Positions 57,735 to 64,000 of a stretch of DNA of 64,000 nucleotides are shown here, one piece after another (the first letter of the stretch is position 1; the number at the start of each line of letters is the position of its first letter). This DNA comes from Campylobacter jejuni (lineage in GTDB: Bacteria > Campylobacterota > Campylobacteria > Campylobacterales > Campylobacteraceae). The notes beneath the pieces are model-generated. The model was not told the DNA's origin and searched no databases. It saw nothing but the letters and a program-made list of their open reading frames with translations. The position numbers were made by a program, and so were the translations under genes. The DNA lies in assembly GCA_014305285.1 (NCBI GenBank), contig JACRSG010000002.1, forward strand, positions 1-64,000, written 5' to 3'.

Positions 57735-59269
57735 TATTTACTCCACTCATAAACATTCCAAGTAAAACCTACTCCATGATGACCTAAAGTCCTTGATTTG
57801 ATACCTTTTAAATCTTTATTATAAACCAAAGCAAAATCAAGATAGGCCAAGAAAATAAAAGGGGGATTTTCATACAAAGCATCTATAAAATCTTTATAAT
57901 ATTTTTTTCTTTCTTCTAAATTTGAAGTATTTCTTGCTTTTTGCAAGGCTATATCCACTTTTTTATCATGATAATGTCCAAAATTCCAACCCTCATCATT
58001 TAAAGCACTATCTTGCGAACTTTCAAATACCCTAAAAGTGTGAAAATCAGGATCTAAAGGACTTCCCCACCCTATTAAAAAACTATCTACTTTAGAATAA
58101 TCAAAACTTCCAGCAGGTTTAGCCACCACCTTGCTTACAACTCCTATTTTTCTAAATTCGCTTTGCAAAATTCCAGCTAAACTTACCCTTAAAGGATCAT
58201 TGCTCATCGCCCAAATTTCAAATTCTAAAATTTTCCCATCTTTTTCAAAATTTCCATCTTTATTTTTCTTAAAACCTGCACTCACAAGCAAATCCTCGGC
58301 TTTTTTAGGATCATATTTGTAAATTTTAAAATTCTTAGAATTTGCCCAAGAAAGCTCTAAAGGGTGATTGGCTACAAAAGCATAATCATGTAAAAGATTT
58401 TTTACTATACTTTCTTTATCGACTGCGTAATTTAAAGCTTGTCTTACTTTTAAATCTTTTAAAAATTCATTATCAAAATTAAACATTAAAGCCCTATAAT
58501 CAGTCGATTTTTCACGCAAAATTGCAAAATTTTCATCATTTTTAAAAATATTTAGCAAAGAAACATCGATTAAAGCTGCGTCTATCTTGCCATTTTTAAG
58601 CTCAGCACTAGCTATGGAAGGATCAAAAATGTGTTTTATAATAAGTCTTGGAGTTTTTACCTTATCAAGATAAAAATGTTCATTGGCTTTAAATTCAACA
58701 TATTCCCCTTTTTTCCATTTTACAAATTTATAAGGACCTGTACCTATAGGATTTTGATTAAAAGAGCTTGTGTTTAAATTCTCATTTTCAAGCAAATGTT
58801 TAGGAAGCATTCCTATGCTTAAAGCATCTAAAAATGCAGGATAAGGTTTAAAGAGTGTGATTTTTACATGAGAAGGATTTAAAATTTCCACACTTTTAAT
58901 GTCTTCAAAATTGATATAAATAGAAGAATTGTTTTTAGGATTTTTAAAGGCTTCAAGGCTGAATTTCACATCATCAGCACTAAATTTGACTCCATCATGC
59001 CATAAAACATCATCTCTTAAAAAAATATCATAAACAAGCCCGTCTTTACTAATATCCCAAGACTTAGCCAAATCAGGTTTTAAACTCATATTTTCATCAA
59101 AACGCGTAAGCCCTGAAAATACAAGATTAATCACTGCATCATGATCCTCACTATAAGCAGGATTTATCCTTGCGATTTCATTTTCAACTGCTATAATAAG
59201 TGTATCTTTTGGAATTTTAGCCTCAAGATTGAAAAACAATAAAAATAGTAAAACAAACCATCTAAGCAC
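57734..59269 (-). CDS. nikZ: Nickel ABC transporter substrate-binding protein NikZ-like
   Basis: Periplasmic binding protein of the peptide/nickel family (SBP_bac_5). The start is GTG 59269 with GAGGAG upstream, giving a short signal peptide (LRWFVLLFLLFFNLEAKIPKD). The family motif KPDLAKSWDISKDGLVYDIFLRDDVLWHDG (about 64-93) is clear. 511 residues. C. jejuni NikZ has been shown to import nickel and feed hydrogenase and urease-independent maturation; recalled from literature. First gene of nikZYXWV. Confidence 0.88.
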   Translation of the reverse strand: MLRWFVLLFLLFFNLEAKIPKDTLIIAVENEIARINPAYSEDHDAVINLVFSGLTRFDENMSLKPDLAKSWDISKDGLVYDIFLRDDVLWHDGVKFSADDVKFSLEAFKNPKNNSSIYINFEDIKSVEILNPSHVKITLFKPYPAFLDALSIGMLPKHLLENENLNTSSFNQNPIGTGPYKFVKWKKGEYVEFKANEHFYLDKVKTPRLIIKHIFDPSIASAELKNGKIDAALIDVSLLNIFKNDENFAILREKSTDYRALMFNFDNEFLKDLKVRQALNYAVDKESIVKNLLHDYAFVANHPLELSWANSKNFKIYKYDPKKAEDLLVSAGFKKNKDGNFEKDGKILEFEIWAMSNDPLRVSLAGILQSEFRKIGVVSKVVAKPAGSFDYSKVDSFLIGWGSPLDPDFHTFRVFESSQDSALNDEGWNFGHYHDKKVDIALQKARNTSNLEERKKYYKDFIDALYENPPFIFLAYLDFALVYNKDLKGIKSRTLGHHGVGFTWNVYEWSK

Positions 59270-59300
59270 TTGTAACTCCTCAAATTTAAAATTTTAAAGA

Positions 59301-59306
59301 ATTATA
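59301..59306 (-). promoter_or_regulatory. Predicted -10 element for nikZYXWV
   Basis: TATAAT on the minus strand, 31 bases before the GTG start of nikZ. A nickel-responsive operator was not recognised. Confidence 0.5.
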
Positions 59307-59378
59307 AAATAAAAAATAAGAAGCCACAAGCCCTATGGGGGGATAATTTGCTTTAAATTATGGAGTTTTATTTATCAA

Positions 59379-62150
59379 TTAAATTGCTTCACTGCATTCA
59401 TCCAATAAATACGCTATATGCTGCCAAGATATACCCGTAGCATCGCTTAATCCTATCTCGCAAGTGCTTGATGTACTAAACCCGCGCTTAATATTTGTTT
59501 TGGCATAAAATTTTTTAAAGCCTTTTGTAGCACTAATATTTAATTGAGGCTTGAAAAAGCCCTTGTATCCAGCAAACCCACAACAATAGGTATCATTATC
59601 TATTAATACTTTTCCATTCGTACATAGCTTTGCAAGCTTAATTATATTTTCATTTAAACCAAGCTTTCTAGCAGCACACATGATATATAATCCTACATTC
59701 TCATTGATTTTATCAATGCGTAACTTAGGAGCAATAAATTTTAATAAATACTCGCTTAAATCATAAATTTCATACTTTGAATGATCACTAATTAACTTAG
59801 CACTACAAGCACTATGATCTAACACTATGGGTGAGTCTATATTGCTTAAAAAGTCATTGATTTTTTGTATATTTTTATCTTGAATATCTTGAAAATTCTC
59901 ATAAGCCTTACCACAACATAAATCATTGGGTGCATAAATAATGCCTATATTTGCTTTTTTACACAAGCTCTCAAATACTTCTTGCAAACTTCTTTTATCA
60001 TGCATTTTTTCATTTGGTTTAAAGCTTTTATTAAGACAGCTTGTAAAATAAACCACATTGCAAACTCTTTTATGACTTTTTAGCTCATAATCATTCACCT
60101 TAGGCAAATACGCCCTAGTTCTTGGTATAATGCTAAGAAAATTGCTTGCTTTTTCAAGCTTATTATCAAGACTTAAATTATCAAATTTATTTGCGATACT
60201 TAATGAAAATTTAGCAATTTTTAGAGTTTTTTCATGATTTTTATATGCTAGATTTCCTAAAATTTTAGATATAAATCCTATATTATTTTTTCTATATTTT
60301 AATGAAAAATCAGCAAAATTAATCCCCAAAGGACATGAAAAAGAGCACACCCCACAAGCAGCACAAGAGCTGTCTACTAAATGATTGTAATATTTTTTAA
60401 TATCCTTTAATTTTGCTTTTGACTCATCATCATTTAAGCTTTCAAGGCGTTTAATCTCTCGTAAGATCGCAATTCTTTGTCTTGGAGTAATTGTATATTC
60501 ATTTGATGGACAAAATCTTTCGCAAAATCCACATTCCATACAGGTATTTAATTTCTCATCAATCCAACTGACTTGTTTGATATTTTTCTTATAAATATCT
60601 TTATCATCGCTAATGATTACATCAGGATTAAATAAACTATCCTTATCAAAGATACTTTTGATTTTTTTATTGATCAAATAAGCTTGCTTACCCCACTCTA
60701 CCTCCACAAAAGGTGCCACCATACGCCCTGTGCCGTGTTCAGCTTTTATACTTCCACCATAAGAAGCTACTATATTAGACATTTCTTTAACTAGATTTGA
60801 AAAATTATCAAATTCAAGCTTATTGTTTAAATCCGGTGTGATAATAAAATGGATATTGCCTGCTAATGCATGGCCAAAAATGATTCCATTATCACCAAAG
60901 CCATATTTATAAAACAATTCTTGAATGCTTTTAATTCCATCGGCTAAATCCTCGATATTAAAACACACATCTTCAGTAATTACCGTTGAACCTGCCTTTC
61001 TAAGACTAGCTGCTATAGGCAAGAGTGCTTTTCTAATCTTCCACCATAAATCATATTCGGCCTTATTCTTGCTAAAATATGACTTATAAGCCAGTTTGGA
61101 AATTTCTTTTATTTTATTTATATTTTCATCAAGCTTAAGCTCATTACTATGCTCACTTTGGATCAATACACAAGTATTGCCCTCTTTAATATCAGCTAAA
61201 ATATCTCTTAACTCATCATAAGTTGATGCAGCTTTTAAACTTGCATAGTCCATTATTTCAGCAGAACTTACAAAATCAACTTTAGCAAATTCTTTTATAG
61301 TGTTTGCAGCATTATTGATATTATCAAAAAACAATAAAGCACAGGCCTTAAATTCCAAATCATCCAAAACAGCAAGCTTAACTTCGCTTACAAATCCCAA
61401 AGTCCCTTCAGAGCCAATAAGCAAGTGTGCTAAAATATCTATTTCATCATCATAATCAACAAAGGCATTAAGGCTATAACCTGTGGTGTTTTTGATTTTA
61501 AATTTTTTGATTATTAAATCTTTTAATTCTTTATTGGCATTAATCTCTTCTTTGATCTCTCTAAGTTCATTAATTAATTTTTTATTTTCATCTTTAAATC
61601 GAGCCACGCTTAAAGCATCGCTGGTATCAAGCATACTACCATTTGCCAAAATCACCCTAATACTTCTTAAGGTTTTATAGCTATTATCCTTAGTTCCACA
61701 GCACATTCCGCTTGAATTGTTATTTATAATCCCTCCAATTAAAGCTGAATTTATAGTAGCTGGATCAGGTCCTATTTTTTTCTTCAAAAAAGCAAGACTT
61801 TCATTAGCATGAATGCCTACTACACCGCATCCTAAAGTAATTTCGTTAGCGTCTTTGTTAATTTTTATTTTTTTAAAGGCAAATTTAATCACTACAAGTA
61901 CTCCATCACAAGAGCTTTGTCCACTTAAACTTGTACCTGCTGCTCTAAATGTTATAGGAGTTTTATAAGTATTTGCTAATTGAATAATTTGCTTAATTTC
62001 ATCTTCATTTTTAGCAATAATCACTATTTTTGGAATATAAAAATAACACGACGCATCAATGCCATAAGCATAGCATCTAGCATAATCATTAAAAATTCTA
62101 TCCTTAAAAATATACTTAGCCTCATTATAAAAAGCTTTAAAATTTGCCAT
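59379..62150 (-). CDS. FAD/Fe-S lactate dehydrogenase-like oxidoreductase (Cj1585c-type)
   Basis: A 923-residue fusion. The N-terminal half is a FAD-binding-4/FAD-oxidase-C unit (VIIAKNEDEIKQIIQ, FRAAGTSLSGQSSCDGVLV about 66-84, IGSEGTLGFVSE). The middle contains two ferredoxin-type [4Fe-4S] motifs, CMECGFCERFCP and CAACGVCSFSCP. The C-terminal third is a CCG/heterodisulfide-reductase-type cysteine domain (DLCCGKAYEN, DTYCCGFAG). From memory Cj1585c was shown to be an NAD-independent lactate dehydrogenase in NCTC 11168; other strains carry dms genes here instead. Predicted promoter just upstream. Confidence 0.87.
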   Translation of the reverse strand: MANFKAFYNEAKYIFKDRIFNDYARCYAYGIDASCYFYIPKIVIIAKNEDEIKQIIQLANTYKTPITFRAAGTSLSGQSSCDGVLVVIKFAFKKIKINKDANEITLGCGVVGIHANESLAFLKKKIGPDPATINSALIGGIINNNSSGMCCGTKDNSYKTLRSIRVILANGSMLDTSDALSVARFKDENKKLINELREIKEEINANKELKDLIIKKFKIKNTTGYSLNAFVDYDDEIDILAHLLIGSEGTLGFVSEVKLAVLDDLEFKACALLFFDNINNAANTIKEFAKVDFVSSAEIMDYASLKAASTYDELRDILADIKEGNTCVLIQSEHSNELKLDENINKIKEISKLAYKSYFSKNKAEYDLWWKIRKALLPIAASLRKAGSTVITEDVCFNIEDLADGIKSIQELFYKYGFGDNGIIFGHALAGNIHFIITPDLNNKLEFDNFSNLVKEMSNIVASYGGSIKAEHGTGRMVAPFVEVEWGKQAYLINKKIKSIFDKDSLFNPDVIISDDKDIYKKNIKQVSWIDEKLNTCMECGFCERFCPSNEYTITPRQRIAILREIKRLESLNDDESKAKLKDIKKYYNHLVDSSCAACGVCSFSCPLGINFADFSLKYRKNNIGFISKILGNLAYKNHEKTLKIAKFSLSIANKFDNLSLDNKLEKASNFLSIIPRTRAYLPKVNDYELKSHKRVCNVVYFTSCLNKSFKPNEKMHDKRSLQEVFESLCKKANIGIIYAPNDLCCGKAYENFQDIQDKNIQKINDFLSNIDSPIVLDHSACSAKLISDHSKYEIYDLSEYLLKFIAPKLRIDKINENVGLYIMCAARKLGLNENIIKLAKLCTNGKVLIDNDTYCCGFAGYKGFFKPQLNISATKGFKKFYAKTNIKRGFSTSSTCEIGLSDATGISWQHIAYLLDECSEAI

Positions 62151-62175
62151 AGTCCCTCTTTTTAATTTATTATCA

Positions 62176-62181
62176 ATTATA
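62176..62181 (-). promoter_or_regulatory. Predicted -10 element for the lactate dehydrogenase-like gene
   Basis: TATAAT on the minus strand, 25 bases before the ATG at 62150, with GAGGGAC as ribosome-binding site. It faces away from the cgb promoter in the same 151-base gap. Confidence 0.5.
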
Positions 62182-62231
62182 TAATTTAATAATTTAAAGA
62201 TAATTTTAAATTTATATTTTTGAGCATAATT

Positions 62232-62245
62232 TTAACACAAGTCAA
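62232..62245 (+). promoter_or_regulatory. NssR-type operator upstream of cgb
   Basis: TTAACACAAGTCAA matches the palindromic TTAAC-N4-GTTAA site of the Crp-Fnr family nitrosative-stress regulator NssR, with one mismatch in the right half. It lies 22 bases upstream of the -10, the place expected for an activator. Confidence 0.75.
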
Positions 62246-62267
62246 TTTTTTTCTCCTTTTTAAGATA

Positions 62268-62273
62268 TATAAT
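62268..62273 (+). promoter_or_regulatory. Predicted -10 element for cgb
   Basis: TATAAT 28 bases before the cgb start, with AAAAGGAG as ribosome-binding site. The distance from the NssR-type site (about 36 bases from its centre to the presumed start of transcription) fits class-II activation. Confidence 0.6.
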
Positions 62274-62301
62274 ATCTCTTTTACATGAAAAAGGAGAAAT
62301 T

Positions 62302-62721
62302 ATGACAAAAGAACAAATACAAATCATCAAAGATTGTGTGCCTATTTTGCAAAAAAATGGAGAGGATTTAACCAATGAGTTTTATAAAATAATGTTTAAT
62401 GATTATCCTGAGGTAAAACCTATGTTTAATATGGAAAAACAAATTTCAGGAGAACAACCAAAAGCTTTAGCGATGGCGATTTTAATGGCAGCTAAAAATA
62501 TAGAAAATTTAGAAAATATGAGAAACTTTGTTGATAAAGTTGCCATAACTCATGTTAATTTAGGGGTTAAAGAAGAGCATTATCCTATAGTTGGAGCTTG
62601 CCTTTTAAAAGCTATTAAAAATCTTTTAAATCCTGACGAAGCTACTCTTAAAGTTTGGGAAGTTGCTTATGGAAAAATTGCTGAATTTTATATCAATATA
62701 AAAAAGCTCTATGAAAAATAA
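62302..62721 (+). CDS. cgb: Single-domain haemoglobin Cgb (nitric oxide detoxification)
   Basis: A bacterial single-domain globin that detoxifies nitric oxide in Campylobacter. 139 residues beginning MTKEQIQIIKDCVPILQKNG, with helix regions containing the distal-site residues (FYKIMFNDYPEVKPMFNM) and the proximal His in AITHVNLGVKEEHYPIVG. No flavin reductase domain follows, in contrast to flavohaemoglobins. Controlled by NssR, whose site is visible upstream. Confidence 0.96.
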   Translation: MTKEQIQIIKDCVPILQKNGEDLTNEFYKIMFNDYPEVKPMFNMEKQISGEQPKALAMAILMAAKNIENLENMRNFVDKVAITHVNLGVKEEHYPIVGACLLKAIKNLLNPDEATLKVWEVAYGKIAEFYINIKKLYEK

Positions 62722-62724
62722 TAT

Positions 62725-62741
62725 AAGCCCATTTTGGGCTT
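62725..62741 (+). terminator. Hairpin between cgb and the convergent ABC exporter gene
   Basis: AAGCCCA, TTT, TGGGCTT: a 7-bp perfect stem in the 19-base gap between two converging genes. On the plus strand it is followed by TAATC; on the minus strand by TATAT, so the U-tract is weak on both sides. Confidence 0.65.
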
Positions 62742-64000
62742 TAATCAAATTTTTCTACTAAATTTTTAGCTAATTCCTTTATATTCTCACCCTTTAATTC
62801 GCTGATTTCACCATTTTGAGCTAAAAAAATTCTATCAGCACTATCAAAATATGCATCATCATGTGTGATAGCAAAGATTGTTTTACCTTGCTCTTTTAGT
62901 AAAGGTAAAAGTTTTTTATAAAAAAATCTTCTAAAAACAGGATCTTGATCAGCCGCCCATTCATCAAGCACTAAAATATCCCTTTCTTCAAGTAAGGCTA
63001 TAAGCATAGCTAAACGCTTTTTTTGCCCTGTAGAAAGTTTGGTTAAGGTCAGTTCATTATCTTTAACACTTGTTTTATCTTTAAGCTCTAAAAACTCTAA
63101 CCAAAAAGCAATTTTTTCTTCGCTTGCAAAATTTTCTTTATTTAAGGTTTTAGTAAAAAGATGAAAATCGCTAAAAACAGCAGAAATAAGAGATCTATAC
63201 TCATCTAAATTTTTATCATCTATAAGCGTATCATCAACATAAATTCCGCCTTTGCTTGGCTTAAAAAGTCCTGTCAAAAGCATACAAAAAGTGGATTTAC
63301 CACTTCCATTTTTACCTATTAAAAATACCAATTCACCTTTTTTAAGTTCTATATTTACAGGATTTAAATGAAAATTTTCTTCATAAGCAAATTGAGTATT
63401 TCTGAAAGAAATTTTTTTCCATTCACTGATATAATGTGTTTTTTTAAAACCTTCTATATAGTCATCTAATTCCAATTTTGCGATCTTATCCAAAGCAATT
63501 TTTGCCAAAAGCAAAGTAGGAAAAGACCCTATCATAGATACTAAAGGGGTTCGTAAAAACAAAATAGAAAGAGCTATAGTTGTAGCATCTGCAACACTTG
63601 CCCATTCAAATTTTAAAGCTAAGTAAAACTCTACACCCACTAAAGCCAAAAGAGTTACATTTGTCCAGTTGTTTGAGAGGTTGTTAAAAAGATTGCCTAA
63701 AGTACTATTTTTCTTTTTCAATCTTGCATTATTTTCAAATTCATCTTCATAATAAAGCTTGGCTCTATCACGATTGATCAAAAGTTCTTTATGTCCATCT
63801 AGTATATTTTGGTAATTATTTTGCAAAGCATCATCATTTTCCCTTGCCTTTCGAAAATACTGATATACTTTCATCATTAAAAAATTATTAGTAATAAAAA
63901 TAACCATAATCCATACCACACACAAAGCAAAAATTTGTGGTGAAAGATAACATAAATAAACACTAGTGCATAAAATCAATATACTTGATTGTAAAAAATC
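62741..64000 (-). CDS. ABC exporter, membrane plus ATP-binding protein, 5' end outside window
   Basis: A transporter fusion whose start lies beyond 64000; 420 codons are seen. The visible membrane part has helices at about the beginning (residues near CVVWIMVIFITNNF) and near VEFYLALKFEW and ALSILFLRTPLVSM. The ATPase domain has Walker A GKNGSGKST, the unusual signature LSTGQKKRLA, Walker B ILVLDEWAADQDP and AITHDD. The DEWAADQDP motif recalls the cyclic-peptide-type SyrD/PvdE exporters. From memory this is Cj1587c, called a multidrug or peptide exporter. Substrate unknown. Confidence 0.85.
   Translation of the reverse strand, partial: DFLQSSILILCTSVYLCYLSPQIFALCVVWIMVIFITNNFLMMKVYQYFRKARENDDALQNNYQNILDGHKELLINRDRAKLYYEDEFENNARLKKKNSTLGNLFNNLSNNWTNVTLLALVGVEFYLALKFEWASVADATTIALSILFLRTPLVSMIGSFPTLLLAKIALDKIAKLELDDYIEGFKKTHYISEWKKISFRNTQFAYEENFHLNPVNIELKKGELVFLIGKNGSGKSTFCMLLTGLFKPSKGGIYVDDTLIDDKNLDEYRSLISAVFSDFHLFTKTLNKENFASEEKIAFWLEFLELKDKTSVKDNELTLTKLSTGQKKRLAMLIALLEERDILVLDEWAADQDPVFRRFFYKKLLPLLKEQGKTIFAITHDDAYFDSADRIFLAQNGEISELKGENIKELAKNLVEKFD

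Noticed and set aside
59337-59342. Run of six G in the gap between nikZ and the lactate dehydrogenase-like gene, as a phase-variable tract
   Set aside because: Six G is shorter than the tracts (eight or more) that vary at high frequency in Campylobacter, and it lies upstream of the nikZ promoter without touching a known element.

Overview
The window is a stretch of Campylobacter chromosome, and gene content and protein sequences fit C. jejuni (subspecies not resolved). Support comes from the very AT-rich DNA, the Campylobacterota-style ATP synthase cluster with b and b' subunits, a nuo operon in which nuoE/nuoF are replaced by two unrelated small genes, the paralysed-flagellum gene pflA, the nitrosative-stress globin cgb and the NikZYXWV-type nickel importer. 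Comparisons with NCTC 11168 gene order are from memory, not from a search.

Layout. 1-175 is the 3' end of a chemoreceptor gene. 320-18180 runs rightward: fmt, birA, parA, parB; the ATP synthase genes b', b, delta, alpha, gamma, beta, epsilon (a and c subunits are not here); the Tol-Pal envelope system with cpoB; then a tightly packed group slyD, fabD, mtnN, a TtcA-like gene, an isochorismatase-fold hydrolase, recO and ybeY. A small frameshifted gene follows (18267-18580). 18543-25050 is a leftward operon read from bamA through a SuhB-like phosphatase, accD, rlmH, a DksA-like gene, a membrane protein and dus. 25128-33222 runs rightward: tyrA, an M23 peptidase, lpxC, tsaB, thrB, ylxR, infB, rbfA, rimP.

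Accessory region. 33202-35166 holds a very AT-rich type II restriction-modification module, leftward. The cytosine-C5 methyltransferase is out of frame at an A8 tract, and the endonuclease is split by what looks like loss of one TA unit. It sits where I remember an McrBC-like locus in NCTC 11168; only a 5'-truncated McrC-like remnant (35254-35697) remains. A DNA-methylating system has apparently replaced a methylation-dependent restriction system, and both of its own halves are now broken or switched off.

The zinc importer znuBCA (35686-38223) follows, then a wrecked chemoreceptor pseudogene (about 38290-38725) whose last 69 bases match the chemoreceptor end at the left edge at 67 of 69 positions. 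The 38.5 kb fmt-znuA block is therefore bracketed by direct chemoreceptor repeats, and on the far side the order jumps to pflA-nuo. In NCTC 11168 pflA lies next to a different chemoreceptor gene far from znuA, so I read this as chromosomal rearrangement at chemoreceptor repeats.

38769-64000 is mostly leftward: pflA, the 14-gene nuo operon (54531 to 41157), the nickel importer nikZYXWV (59269 to 54644), an FAD/Fe-S lactate dehydrogenase-like protein, cgb on the plus strand with a recognisable NssR site, and an ABC exporter cut off by the window end. Functionally the window joins energy metabolism (ATP synthase, complex I, lactate oxidation), envelope assembly (Tol-Pal, BamA, LpxC, peptidoglycan hydrolase), translation factors and metal uptake. 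No rRNA, tRNA, CRISPR array or insertion sequence was seen.
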